Assembly (NCBI GenBank): GCA_963576785.1
Contig: OY756143.1
Coordinates: 1,736,001 to 1,800,000 of the forward strand
Length of the DNA stretch: 64,000 nucleotides
Reading direction: 5' to 3'
Source: Chlorophyllum brunneum
Lineage: Eukaryota > Basidiomycota > Agaricomycetes > Agaricales > Agaricaceae
The position numbers and the translations under genes are program-made. This document shows, piece after piece, positions 35,715-47,933 of this stretch; position 1 is the first letter of the stretch, and every line of letters begins with the position of its first letter. The notes under the pieces are model-generated. The model did not search any database and had not been told where the DNA came from. It saw nothing but the letters and a program-made list of their open reading frames with translations.

Positions 35715-37944
35715 ATGCGCTTCGCGACGTCGCTGGTCCGTACATACGGACACCGTAGGCTTTTTGCTACTGTTGTTGCCAACCGGCTGCGGACACCTCA
35801 AACAATCATCGAAAAGGTCGTTCAGAAGTATGCAGTTGGCCTTTCAGAAGGCAAAGTTGTCAAGGCTGGTGACTATGTCATGATTCGTCCTGAGCATGTT
35901 ATGACCCATGACAACACTGGACCTGTCATCAGCAAGTCTGTATATTTTGATGTTCAATGATCGCCAACATACTCAATTTACAAACAGATTCAAATCAATC
36001 GGTGCTTCGAAAATCCACAACCCACAACAGCCTGTCTTCACTCTCGACCATGACGTACAGAACAAGACCCAAAAGAACCTTGCGAAATACGCTTCTATCG
36101 AAGAATTCGCAAGGAGGCATGATGTTGACTTTTACCCTGCCGGTCGCGGTATTGGTCACCAAGTCCTCGTGGAAGAGGGATACGCTTTCCCTTACACTCT
36201 GACTGTTGCCAGTGACAGTCATAGTAACATGTATGGAGGTGTTGGGTGCGTTGGAACACCCATTGTTCGTACCGATGCCGCTGCGCTGTGGGCGACCGGG
36301 AAAACGTGGTGGCAAGTCCCTCGTATGGTTAAGGTCGAACTCAAAGGCAAACTCGCACCAGGAGTTACTGGTAAAGATGTCATTGTCGCACTTTGCGGAT
36401 CATTCAACAAGGATGAAGTCCTCAATGCTGCAATCGAATTCACCGGAGATGGTGTTGCAGCTCTGACCATTGACGATCGTCTGACTATTGCAAATATGAC
36501 AACAGAATGGGGTGCTCTTGTTGGTATTTTCCCTGTCGACCAGACAACACTACAGTGGTATGAAACGGCCTTGAGCAAACTCGAATTACGTACCTTCTCC
36601 TCAGCAAACTCTGGTATCCCTCCACCTCCCACGCATCCCCGTATTAACCGTCAACGACTTAATGCCCTCCGGCCTGGTTTGATTAAATCAGATCCTGGAG
36701 CCGAATATGCCTCTCACCTCGTCTTCGACCTCTCCACTCTGGTGCCCCATGTTTCCGGACCCAATAGCGTCAAAGTCTCCAACACTCTTCCTGTTCTTGA
36801 AGAACAGAAAATCGCCATCAACAAAGCTTACCTCGTCAGCTGCACGAACTCTCGTGTATCTGATATTGCTGCCGCCGCCGAAGTTATGAAGGGCAACAAG
36901 GTTGCAGATGGTGTTGAGTTCTACATCGCGGCCGCCAGCTCTGTCGTTCAACAGGAAGCAGAGCGCCTCGGCCACTGGGACGCCCTCATCCAATCGGGAG
37001 CCAAAGTCCTCCCCGCAGGATGTGGCCCCTGTATTGGTCTGGGGATAGGCCTTCTTGAGGAAGGCCAAGTCGGTATCAGTGCCACGAATAGAAACTACAA
37101 AGGGCGTATGGGTCACCCAGATGCCCAGGCTTATCTTGCCAGTCCAGCTGTCGTGGCAGCCAGCGCCATCCGTGGCTATATCTGTGGACCGACATCTCTC
37201 GACCCTAATGGCTTTCCCCCTGTTCAGGCACCCTCCTTCTCTATTTCACAAACTCCATCGTCCTTCTCTTCCCCTTCCGCTTCTGCCTCGGCTGAGGAAC
37301 CCCTCCTCGAAGGTTTCCCCCGTGTATTCTCCGGGCCTCTCTTATTTGCTCCTCAAGACAACCTGAACACGGACGGCATCTATCCGGGTAAATACACGTA
37401 CCAGGATGATTTCACGCTCGAACGCCAAGCCCAGGTTGTAATGGAGAACTACGACCCAGAATTTGCGCCTCTTGTCGCTTCCATCATCACCAAGCAAGGC
37501 GACTCGGAACCATTCAAGGGTATCAAGAACGGGGTTGTTTTAGTTGCCGGATACAACTTCGGAACTGGTTCGTCCCGCGAACAAGCAGCAACCGCCCTCA
37601 AAGCCGCCGGTATTCCTCTCGTCGTCGCAGGATCTTTCGGAGACATCTTCAAGCGTAATGCTATTAACAATGGTCTAGTGTGCATTGAAAGCCCAGAGCT
37701 TGTGAGGGACCTTACAGAGGCGTATGCAAAGGGTGGAAAGCGGGGTTCCGGTGGTATAGACGGGGAGTTGACGGTGAACAAGGGCATCAACCTCACTATT
37801 GACATGGCTACAGGTAAAGTTGACGTGAATGGTGCGGTTAACAAGGCCTATACCGTTCGTCCTGTGGGTCCCTCGGTTCAGGAGCTCTGGATATGTGGTG
37901 GTCTTGAGGGCTATATCCTTAAGGAGATTCAGCCGCAAGCCTAG
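35715..37944 (+). CDS. LYS4: Mitochondrial homoaconitase (alpha-aminoadipate lysine pathway)
   Basis: Converts homoaconitate to homoisocitrate in lysine synthesis. Two exons give 725 residues. Seen: an import signal [20 protein letters not shown], the aconitase fold with [60 protein letters not shown], the [4Fe-4S] ligand Cys in [12 protein letters not shown] and GCGPCIGLG, then a swivel domain with [24 protein letters not shown] sequence, [17 protein letters not shown] and [16 protein letters not shown]. The pattern [15 protein letters not shown] in the swivel domain fits homoaconitase rather than aconitase. One 52-base intron after VISK. Its stop is 101 bases from the stop of the convergent trimethyllysine dioxygenase. 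Confidence 0.95.
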
Positions 37945-38045
37945 TCAACTCATAACCTGACAAAAGTAACCCTGTGCACTATCTTATCACTTTAATTGGA
38001 TTGTATCAATTAGGACCCGCTTTCAATGTTCGGTATCTACTAGAC

Positions 38046-39892
38046 CTAAAGGGCTTCGTTCCATATACTGCGCCCATTAACATTAGCCCCTGGCAAGTCA
38101 CTCGTGCCTTGCAGGACAGTGTCTGGGGCGAAACGTTCCCGGAGGACTGTTAGCTGAGACCGATATTCGTCGATGCCAACGTAAGCTCCACACATGCGGC
38201 GTTTTCCATCGAAGGCAGAACGGCCATGCAGGACACGATGATTGTCAACCACTAGAATACGCGCGTCAGGGAGAAGGGTTTCGACATAGGTAGACGACAC
38301 ACCGACAACAGTTCCAGGCTGCAGTTGCACCCAGTATTCAGAGTCTGGGTTCTTTAGGCACTTGTTCCATGCCCTGATAGCACCATACCTTAAGGACGGG
38401 GATACAGCTTAGACCTTCCGGCTTGAGTACAGCCGAAGCTTACCATTTCTCGACCAAATGGGGCTCCAGATGGTTCATGACGCTCCTGTCATCGTTATTC
38501 CAGCGCACTTGCACTAGCTCTTTTGTGTAGGGATCATGTCCAAGAACAGGATAGCCAGAAGGGGGGCTAGGCCGATAAATCGAGGAGGCTTCCCCGGCAG
38601 CATGTGCGGGGACAGGAACTTTCGAAATAAGTTCATAAGCTTCTGGGTGAAGTTCCTTCAAAATAGTTGCAACGTAGAATCCATCAACGAGTAGCGTAGC
38701 TCCTCCGCTACCATCCGTATGAGAGAGAAGGTGAAATAGCTGAAGGCCAGCGGGGTCTGTCTAGAGCAAAAGGAGTAAGGACTTCCATTGGTCTGGTTCG
38801 TAAAGAACAATAACACGAACATAATAGGTATTGTCTGTATGTGCCCCAAGGGCCAAAGTGGTATATGCGGTATCACCTTTGGCGAGATCAGACGTAAAGT
38901 CCCAAAAGCGTCCGTCTTTAAGCCATGTTATCAGCAACATCAGATGCATGCTCGTCTTTGGGCGCTTACATTGAGTCTCGCGGATAAAACCAATGCGTTC
39001 TACCAGTTTCTCGGTTGCCTCCGGCGTTGGGGGGACACCGGAAATGAAAGAGAAGCCAAATTGATCCTGGGTGTATACTGTCAACAACTCTCGTAGTCTA
39101 CGGAAATGAAGTAGACTCACGACATTGGTCAACCATTTAAAGAGACCCTTTTCGTCTTCGGCCATGGCTTCATTAAAGGTGATAACAGGTGGAGATCGTG
39201 CTATCTTTGCACCCCATTTGATCTTCCTAGGTGATATCAGAGCCTGATACAGTAAGATCTTCAACCCGACCTACTCCATACGTGGTTTCCCGTAGTTGAT
39301 CGGAGGGTCATAAGAATTCCGTTGAAGCCACGACCAAGGGTAGAGCGATGTGTGGGGTTCTGAGGAATGCCCTTGATACGAACATTATAAGTCAAACCGA
39401 AAGTGCCAGAACTTGCACACAAACAAATGACTTCCAAACCATCGGGTTTAGATTGTGCTTTGAGGGGTCTAATTTCTGGTGAGATCTAAAGATCCCGACA
39501 TTAATGTTTGTCGACGTGCCGGACCTAAAAACACTCACGTCAAAGGTGTTCACCAGGCGCTGCTTAGTGATGGAGTGGAAACACTTGGAACACCGGCAGT
39601 GATCGCGCAACCACACGTTGTGGCTGAGTGAACAGTCATATTGGAAGCTTCACGAGGAATTGGTCACCCAAGACTCACAATCTTGACCATGTTTTTGTGT
39701 CCCAGCCAATAGCTACCCTGTGCTGGTCGGCATTGATTATCGGAAGGTCCTCTGAGTTCACACCAGGTATAGCACGGTGGGTAGGTGGCCGTGGGGACCC
39801 TGGTGCAGCTGACCCAAAGGTCCGCGCTAGACGAGAAGTCGGCCATCCACAAATGACGGGCCATGCACCCTACACGACGCAGCTAAGCTCAT
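38046..39892 (-). CDS. Trimethyllysine dioxygenase (carnitine biosynthesis)
   Basis: Fe(II)/2-oxoglutarate oxygenase that hydroxylates N6-trimethyllysine. Seen: an N-terminal Gly/Pro-rich leader MSLAASSRTFGSAAPGSPRP, IPGVNSEDLPIINADQHRVA, the zinc-binding NVWLRDHCRCSKCFHSITK, QFGFSFISGVPPTPEATEKL, iron ligands in LGAHTDNTYYTDPAGLQLFH, SGGATLLVDGFYVA, VQVRWNNDDRSVMNHLE, and the second His with the 2OG-binding Arg in RILVVDNHRVLHGRSAF. The two 5' introns (47 and 59 bases) were needed to join the leader to WSRFHNVWLRDHC. Trimethyllysine dioxygenase and gamma-butyrobetaine dioxygenase are close relatives; the DPAGLQLFH and DNHRVLHGRSAF blocks favour the former. Divergent from the F-box-like gene (350 bases between starts). 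Confidence 0.9.
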
Positions 39893-40242
39893 AGCCAATC
39901 AGGTAACATGAAACCGGAACTTGCAGATAAACTCGGTCGAGGACACGGTCGGTGCACAGCAGAGGTTGTGCAAACTGAGCTCCTAGGTAACAAGCTGGAG
40001 GTCAAGAAGGTACGGGAACGGAACATGGGAGACGGGCCAGGATGAGAGCTAGATGGAGGTCAGTGGACAGAATGGAGAGATTACATTTGAGATAGGCCAA
40101 AAGGGGAAGGACAGAAAATAAAATATATTCCGTCAACAACCAGGGGTCCACATCATTCCTCCCACTACTTATACCTGCCAAGTTCGCGTTATGCATACTG
40201 CCTCCCAACCGACATCCCCCCTCTCTTTCCTTCTTGCTCCCC
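39893..40242. promoter_or_regulatory. Shared upstream region of trimethyllysine dioxygenase and F-box-like gene
   Basis: 350 bases between two divergent start codons, so it should hold both promoters. No specific site was identified. Confidence 0.4.
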
Positions 40243-41875
40243 ATGTCAATGGGCGTCGACGAGCTGAGTTTTCCATCAGGTGGGTTCATTTCCGACAACT
40301 CCCCATTCCGCTTCTCATGACATCAATTCATGTACAGAAGCAGAACGGAAACATGTGGCTGATAGAGTTGCCCAGAGACTCGAGAGGATCGCCCAGCTTC
40401 GACAGGAGATCGCTCAGCTAACAAGGGCGAATACCAAAGACCGCTTCTACATCGCCACCCATCGTCTCCTTCCGAGGGAAGTCCTGGGTGAAATCTTTGT
40501 CCACGCCGCCATCCAGAGCTCTGGTACCTGGCTAGCCCCGGTTGTAATTTCCCATGTATCACGGCACTGGCGGGTAGGTTGTAGACTTCGTCATAGCCGA
40601 GCACTCATTTGCTGACTTACTGACTCCTCGTAATCTTGACATTAGAACGTAGTTCGTAGGACGCCCCTTGCCTGGAGTTTTATATGCATCAGGATCATAC
40701 CCAATTCCTCCTACTCCCAACTCGTCGAGAAATGGCTGGAGCTCTCTGGCTGTTCCCCACTACATCTTCGCTTTGAAACTCCCCACTGGGGAACTGGCAC
40801 CAGAGAAGCCGTTCGGCAGGCCTCTTTGGGTAGCTATCTTACCCTGCTTCAGCCTCATACTTCCAGATGGTACTCTGTTGAAATCTTCATTGGCGACGCG
40901 CCCCATCATTCCATCTGGAACATACAACACCTTCTCCAACAATTCAACTTTGATATGCCGGTGCTCAGATCATTCTATTTGGATACGACACGGCAGTTGT
41001 GGCGGGATTATGTTGTTCTGAAAGGCGAGGTTTCCATGTTGAAATGTCTGAATATTGGACATTGTCGGCCTAGTACCTCAAATCATTGGCTTTCCCGCCT
41101 CGAGCAACTGGAAATCACGCATGCAACACACTCCCTGTACTACACGCATGGATTATTAAAAGCGTGTCCATTGCTAACAAGTCTCAAGCTCGACGTAGCC
41201 ATACAAGAACGTGAAGTACGTGGTTTAAACATCGTCAAGCTGCCTCGCCTGCGCAGTCTTCACCTCAACGACATCATCTACCTGTCCTTCCTCCGACTTC
41301 CTACCCTCACTTCATTCACTTTTGCGAAAGAGCCGACAACGGGGTTACAAGAGGGTCAGAAGCTTCTAGCTAGTTTGTCCATGATGCTCGAGGCATCGGA
41401 CAATTTCAGTTTCCAAGAGCTAGAACTGGTCGATGTTGACATTAACCGGTTTAATCTCACTACTACCGATCTTCCCTCGTTCTCGATTGTTCGTCTAACT
41501 AGATGCATCATACGCCCCGAGGCTTTGAAGCATCACGACGAACATTCGGTCTGGTCAGGTCTCCATACGCTGGAGTTCTTTTCCTGTGACCAGATACCGA
41601 GTGCACTGATTGAACTCTTCATCAAAGATGACACATGGGTCAGCTCCCTGAGACGACTCGTTTTCTTTGATTGTGTCGGTGTCAAGCCAGACTTAATCGC
41701 CAGGCTCCTTGCTTGCAAGATGCCGCCCCAGGTCGCTTATTCCGCGTCTGCTCGTCTGCCGTCTCTTCCATCCATTCCCACCTCGGCATTTCTCGGCCCT
41801 TCGAATCGAATTCTTCTCCCTGCTTCAGCCCCGTTTACCCTTCCGCTTCCGTCCATTCAACAAACGACATCTTAG
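40243..41875 (+). CDS. F-box-like protein of the Agaricomycete type
   Basis: Seen: start MSMGVDELSFPS, a coiled-coil stretch EAERKHVADRVAQRLERIAQ and LRQEIAQLTRA, then an F-box-like motif THRLLPREVLGEIFVHAA, APVVISHVSRHWR and, after an intron, NVVRRTPLAWSFICIRI. A long C-terminal half with degenerate leucine-rich repeats follows (LSRLEQLEITHATHS, LKACPLLTSLKLDVA, KLPRLRSLHLNDI, RRLVFFDCVGVKP). This domain order is very common in mushroom genomes, where the proteins are thought to select targets for ubiquitination. The first ATG was chosen because only this frame joins across the 58-base intron to the coiled coil; the other open frame here meets a stop after splicing. Target unknown. Confidence 0.85.
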
Positions 41876-42334
41876 TTCATCCCTCCCACTGGGCTAGGTT
41901 ACATCCAATTTTCGTTCGCCTTGCCATTTCCGCCATTGACAGACACATGCATACCTATTATGATCGAATTATACTTAGTATTCATTTCATGACGGTAATC
42001 GGGAAGTTCGCAATATATTTGGTTTTGACACAATGATCTATGCGTGATCCGTAGGACGTGTCCATATGATGCGAAATACCAGGTGCAATACGCGCTTTGA
42101 GCTAACGAAAGTCCAAAATTAGAGACGGTATACGTTCAGGAAGACGATGAAACGGAACGAGCTGTCCAGGAAAGGAAAGGAATAAGGTGGCTGGGATAGT
42201 AAATATTAATTACACTGGGCTGATAGGGCAAATTGTCGGTAATATTCGGGGGCATTTGATCGGCCGAAAGCCGTGACTCAACCAAAAGTTTTTAGAGGCA
42301 AGTTGAAGTTGTTCTCAGTTTCCAACTACCTGCC
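41876..42334. other. Intergenic region upstream of ketol-acid reductoisomerase
   Basis: About 460 bases with no recognised gene; holds the promoter of the downstream gene. Confidence 0.5.
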
Positions 42335-43901
42335 ATGGCCTCCTTCGCCGCTCGCTCTGCTTCTCAAGCCCTCCGTGCCTCGCGTCGTGCCTCTGGCACT
42401 GTTGCAAAGGCTGCTCTCAAGCCTGCCCAGATTGCATCCTACTCCCTGCTCGCCGGGACCACCGCCGCGAAGGTTCCAGCCTCCACTCTTCAGGTCCGTC
42501 TCGAATTTGACTAGAATTTACGAAAGGAAATTCATGTGCGTATAGGGAGTTCGTGGCATAAAGTCTCTCGACTTTGCTGGCACAAGGGAAACTGTCTACG
42601 AGCGAAGTGACTGGCCCTTGGCTAAGCTCCAGGACTATTTTAAGAACGACACCCTCGCACTCATTGGCTACGGCTCCCAAGGTCATGGTCAGGGCCTGAA
42701 TGCCCGCGACAATGGTCTCAATGTCATCATTGGTGTTCGCGAGAACGGTGAGAGCTGGAAGCAAGCTATTGAGGATGGCTGGGTATGTTGATTTTGCCAG
42801 CGTCTCCTATCGCGCCTCCCTGATACACTCTCTCAAGGTTCCTGGCGAGACCCTCTTTCCCATTGAAGAGGCCATTAAGAGGGGTACCATTATCATGAAC
42901 TTGCTTTCAGATGCCGCTCAGTCCCAGACGTGGCCCGAAGTCGCTCCCCTTATCACCCCTGGCAAGACCCTCTACTTCTCCCATGGTTTCTCCGTCGTCT
43001 ACAAAGAGGATACCAAAGTGATCCCTCCGAAGGATGTCGACGTTATTCTCGTCGCCCCTAAGGGCTCTGGTCGTACCGTCCGCACTCTCTTCAAGGAGGG
43101 CCGTGGTATCAACTCTTCCATTGCCGTCTGGCAGGATGTCACAGGCAAGGCTAAGGAGAAGGCAATCGCCATCGGTGTTGGTATTGGCTCTGGCTACATG
43201 TACGAGACCACCTTCGAGAAGGAGGTTTACTCAGATCTCTACGGCGAGCGTGGTGTGGTAAGTGGTAATTTGCTTAATGTTTCTAGGATTGAATGCTTAC
43301 CCTCTCTCCCCAGCTCATGGGTGGCATCCGTAAGCCAATATCCCTTGCTTCTCTTTGTCATTGTCTGAGTTTTCTTTTTGTGCAGAGGGCCTCTTCTTGG
43401 CTCAGTACCAAGTTCTTCGCAAGAACGGCCACTCACCCTCGGAAGCCTTCAACGAGACCGTCGAGGAAGCTACTCAATCCCTCTATCCCTTGATCGGTCA
43501 GAAGGGGTGAGTTATAGTCGACCTCCCTCCGACTTAGACTAAACTATTCTTCATAGCATGGACTACATGTTCAACGCCTGTTCGACAACCGCTCGCCGTG
43601 GCGCCCTTGACTGGGCACCTATCTTTGAGAAGGCTAACGTTCCCATCTTCGAGAAGCTCTACGAGAGCGTGCGTAACGGCACCGAGACCCGCAAGTCTCT
43701 CGAGTACAACAGCCGCCCCACCTACCGCCAGGACCTCGCTAAGGAGTTGGCTGAGATCGATAACCAGGAGATTTGGCGTGCAGGTATGTTTTGTTCCATA
43801 TACTGTTCTATTTTAAGGAATGGTTGCTAACTATAGGTCTTTCTTTTACAGGCAAGGTCGTCCGGTCATTGCGACCCGACTACAAGCCCGACTCTGAGTA
43901 A
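42335..43901 (+). CDS. ILV5: Mitochondrial ketol-acid reductoisomerase (valine/isoleucine synthesis)
   Basis: Second step of branched-chain amino acid synthesis, NADPH- and Mg-dependent. Seen: import signal [45 protein letters not shown] loop [80 protein letters not shown] (Mg-binding Asp and Glu), [39 protein letters not shown], and the end [15 protein letters not shown]. About six introns, including two very close ones around the LMGGIQ codons. Start and full length fit the fungal family. Confidence 0.96.
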
Positions 43902-45237
43902 ATTGCCTAGCGGTCGTGGCTTTGAGCTAAAAGTACCCGTGCGGTGCAGCTTGCATATTTTTTTACACGTCTATATACCTTGTTTATCTCTTTCGATGCT
44001 TAATTTCATGGCTTTGGTCAAGGAAGAATTCACTGCCTTCGAGAGTGGGAGAACCTCAGGCGTTGGGAACTTTGCTTATATACATGATCATGAGGTGAGT
44101 AGTCCCTGAAAAGTGCTGGATGGACCAATGACAGGGCCGTGGTCGGAAAAGAGTAATATCTGGATTGATCAGACTTCCAAAGAACCATAGCGTGCTGTTG
44201 ATTTAGCACATTCGCATCGGCAATGTTTCCTACCTTGCTTCCTTCGCATATATGACGGCCGGGATGTGAAGGCCCTAAACGGTCTCCAAGGTCCAATTCT
44301 CTTTCCACTTCCTCCATGGTTCAACGTTCAACTGGTTAGGCACCAAACCGAGCAGAGGGCCTTGAATCTGCCTTTCATCCGTGTGTTGTGCCCATCGAGA
44401 GTGCCGGCTGACATGTTTCAAGGCTAATCATTCTATTCAACGATTTCCTTTTACCATACCACATTCATTCGTTCTTCTGCGTGGTTCGACGTATATCGGA
44501 CACATATGAGTGTTATCGTGACTCGCACTCGTAACAAAGTGCCCTCCCCCTTATACATTGTCCTGCTACGTCACGGCGCTTTGTCTGCCGCCACTGGGTC
44601 CAGTCATGGTTTTTTCTGTTTTACAGACCGATGGATAGTTTCCATCACCTTGCTTCACGTTTCAAGCACAGTCGCTCTTCGGGGCAGGTGACCGGCCACT
44701 TGTCTTAAGCCCTGGCCGCACGGTGCGGAAATTGCCACTGAATAGTACAACGTCTTACCTATGCCCTTTTATACCCTCCTTGGTTTGACCCCGCCGTACT
44801 ATGTCGAAGGGGAAGAAGTCGTTCAAGTCAGGCAATATTCCTTACCCCGATGGTGGCGCAATGACATACGGGGATACTCTAAGGGCCAAGTGGGACGACC
44901 TGTTGAGTGTCCAAGCGTCGTGTCTATGAGGCGTGCGCGGTCGATGCACGGTCCATTAGCCAGGCGCGTTCTAGCACTATGTACTATGTAGTCAGTGGCT
45001 ACCCCTACCTGACTGATCTCCTGCTTTGTGGATGAAATGCAACCCTCAACTGCCTGAGACCCCATGCTCAAGACCACGACACAAATACAGATACGTTGAA
45101 ACTATTGTAGAATTACACCCGGTATAAAATGTAATAATGGAAAAATAAAAATATCAACAAATGGACTCCTGTAGATTGTGTTAAAAACGTGTAAGTGGAT
45201 GCAAATGCCGACCAATGAAAAATCCGAAATTGAAGAG
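43902..45237. other. Intergenic region between convergent genes
   Basis: About 1.3 kb between ketol-acid reductoisomerase and C2H2 gene B. Frames under 100 codons occur without motifs or introns. No tRNA or mobile element was recognised. Confidence 0.45.
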
Positions 45238-45305
45238 TATGTAAATGATGAGAATATGCGAGTCGTGAGAGTATACAAGTGGTAAGAATATACAAGCGGT
45301 GAAGG
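45238..45305. repeat. 17-bp imperfect tandem repeat, four copies
   Basis: Four head-to-tail 17-base units with consensus TATACAAGTGGTGAGAA at 45238, 45255, 45272 and 45289. The last two differ at three positions and the first two are more diverged. It lies 40 bases past the stop of C2H2 gene B, so probably in its 3' untranslated region. Confidence 0.75.
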
Positions 45306-45345
45306 TGGAAAGATGAGGTTTCCTCGAGGGGGACCAGTAGCCAAT

Positions 45346-46616
45346 TTACGCCATCCCGTATAAGGTAGTCAAGGTTTCAACGCCTGGTAATTGGGAGTGA
45401 TCAAAGAAGTTTGGCTGCGGCTGTTCTCCCAGCAAGTTAAATAAATCCTCGTAGTTGGTTGGATCCCAGCCCGTGGCGCCAATGCTCTGCTGAGCCCCAA
45501 AAGAAAACTCGTTCCCGACAAAGGATTTGGGGAAGGGCTCAGGTACAACGTCTGGGAACAAGTTGAATCCCTGACCCGGCTGTTGGTGAGGGAAACTGGA
45601 GGAAGGCGGTCCGAAGGGCGCAGGGCCTTCTTGGGGTGCTACCAGAGAAAAGTACAACCTGACCAGCTCGAGGAGCTCGCTATCTTCGTCAGGGGAACTG
45701 GAGGCAGGGAGCGGGATGAAGAGTGGCTCGAACGATGATGGAGCATCGGAGACGGTACCACAATGAGGAGAGTCGGGGAATAACGATTCAAATCCTGCGT
45801 GACGAGTTAGTCTCTGGCGCTGTGAAGTAATGGGGTGGCTACGAACCAGATAGTTCGACCTCGGTGTTGATGGTTTTGGAGAAAAGAGGTTGCATTGTAT
45901 CAAGAGATAGAACCTGAAATAAAAGCAACGTGGGTTGGGTCGTGAAGGGCTAGAATTCAAAGAAGATACGTACCTGTACGCTTGGAAGTGGCTCCGGAGA
46001 AGGAGTGACGAGAGGAGAGCTCGAAGGCGACCTCGAGGAAAGACTGGGAGAAGCCATTGGCTCCATCTTGATTGATATGCTTTCGGAAATTTCAGAGGTT
46101 TGACTAAGCAAGCGGCGTCCAGTTCCAGAGCGTCGTTTAGCGCGTTCGGTGAAGCGGCCGAGGCGGTTGTCGTCACATGATTCAATTTTTTGCTCCTTCG
46201 CCGAAATTATCATTCCATGTCTGATGTCCAATTATTGTCAGTATGGGCTCTTTCGTGATAGGGAAAGGGGCTTACGTTCTCCTGAGATGTTCAGGGAGGT
46301 TTGACTTTTGCGTGAAGCATTTATTACACATGGGGCAAGGGTGCCTCCTGAGTACGGGAACGGGAGGTACTCATTGAGCAATAACGTTAAGAGATGAGTC
46401 AAGTGGTCCCACCGTGCGTGACTATTGTGAATGAGTGTATCTCTGCGATGTCGTCTTAATTCACTCGGACGACTGAAAGCCTTATCGCAGTCGGGACAAT
46501 AACGATCTTCCTAAAATGGGGTGTCAGTGAAAGACAATGAGGGGAGTGGCACAGTTCCGCACCCAATGGACAAATTCGGATCCCCGAAGAAACGTGGTAG
46601 TAGGACAGCGTGGCAT
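45346..46616 (-). CDS. C2H2 zinc-finger protein B (probable transcription factor, paralogue of A)
   Basis: Seen: start MPRCPTTTFLRGSEFVHW, then after a 51-base intron the finger RYCPDCDKAFSRPSELRRHR with the same long His spacing as gene A (HRRDTLIH), NSHAR, and after a second intron a finger CPMCNKCFTQKSNLPEHL ending RRTH. A basic stretch RFTERAKRRSGTGRRLLSQ follows, then Ser/Pro-rich sequence, FESLFPDSPHCGTVSD, and an acidic, hydrophobic C-terminus (LPASSSPDEDSELLELVRLY) with YEDLFNLLGEQPQ and FFDHSQL, typical of activation domains. Intron placement before the first finger and between fingers parallels gene A. The third finger of gene A has no clear counterpart. Target unknown. Confidence 0.8.
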
Positions 46617-46712
46617 GTCGCTGGTATAATCGAGTGAGAGATGAGTGCTAGAAGGGGACGGAGGAGGGTAAAGGCGTTGAAAGCAGTCAAAGAAGTCTTT
46701 GTGGGTGATGGA

Positions 46713-46870
46713 CCCACCTCAAGTGGGCGCCCAGCTTTATACAGTCCTGCAGCACAGGTGGATTGGTCTTGACCTGGTTTTTAAAATTGCTTCATATAGA
46801 AGGTGGTACCGGAATTACTTTGCACGGTAATTTGATGGATTGGTCTTGACCTGGTTTTTGTGAAAATTGC
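46713..46870 (-). promoter_or_regulatory. Promoter module of C2H2 gene B, conserved with gene A
   Basis: On the minus strand, two copies of AAAACCAGGTCAAGACCAAT then CCA (46835-46870 and 46757-46790), each with a CCAAT box and preceded by CAATTTT, then TATAAAG (46735-46741) and the inverted repeat CCCAC-N5-GTGGG (46713-46727). Order and spacing match the module upstream of gene A. The start codon is 96 bases further. Confidence 0.75.
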
Positions 46871-47933
46871 CGAGAATGGTAGATTTTTTGTTGGTAGGTA
46901 GGGCCTACGTCAGAAAATTGCTACATTAATACGAGCTCCGAGCCTCTGGCTTGACCACCGGCTCATAATAGTAGATTCTGGGCTAGCAATTTGTTATTCA
47001 GCCGGTGAGAGACCAAAAATTGCCATTATAAGACTCACAAAATTTCCTTTTGTTCATTAGCGCCAAAGCGAGGTAACCAGGGGTATTTCCTTCAAGGAGA
47101 ATGATATGAGAAGGCAGTGCTCATGTTTTCCACTCAATATGGAGCGGTCACCCAGTACCCGGTAAGTGTAGCTTGTCTCCAGACGTGAACGTGTCGACAG
47201 GCTGCGTGGGCTAGAGGCCTACTGCTCAGGTGTAGCCAGAACCATTATTATCCTCATTCAATACGGATAACCACAAAGTAACGGCTAGATGGGCCGCTGT
47301 GATTGATGGTTTTGAGCTGTTGTAAATAAATCGGCCACCAGGAGGTCTGGGTATGTGATGACTTGGTAAGAAAAATCGGGAGTTCGGGTTCCTAGAAGTG
47401 CCCAAATTAGTATTGTTAAGGAAAGACCGGATCAACACCAAGATGGGCCAGGGAGCACGCCGAGAGTTATGCGGAAGGGCAGGAGAGCTCAATCGATAGA
47501 GTCAGGCTGCCACATTAACACACATGAGAATCACGTCCAGAAAACGGGGCCCAGGAATCCGCGAGAGACAATGGGGTCCGTTAGGCCTATAGGCAAGTCC
47601 TAACAGCCCTGTGTTACAGATCGTAGGACTACGGGAATCCCAACCTAGATATACCCAAAGGGCACAGAAGGGAGCCTGCAGCCATCTGGCAACCCACTGG
47701 GAAATCTGGAGCGACGATAACATCTTCCAACAGGTCTGTATATGGTTTGTTTGTCTCGAGAAAACACGTGAGGACCAGAGGTGGGTCTGGCTTTGAACAC
47801 TGTTAACGAGGTAAGAACAGGTCAAATTAGGTAGGTACGGTGGTCCTCCTCAATACAGTATAGCGCAGGGAACTCGGCGAAGAGGGGAGGTATCGAGTAT
47901 GTCTATTGTCGACGGTAAATGACAGGAGGGTGG
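46871..47933. other. Intergenic region upstream of gene B
   Basis: About 1 kb with no supported gene. Short frames only. It should hold further upstream sequence of gene B and the 3' end of the complex I subunit gene. Confidence 0.45.
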
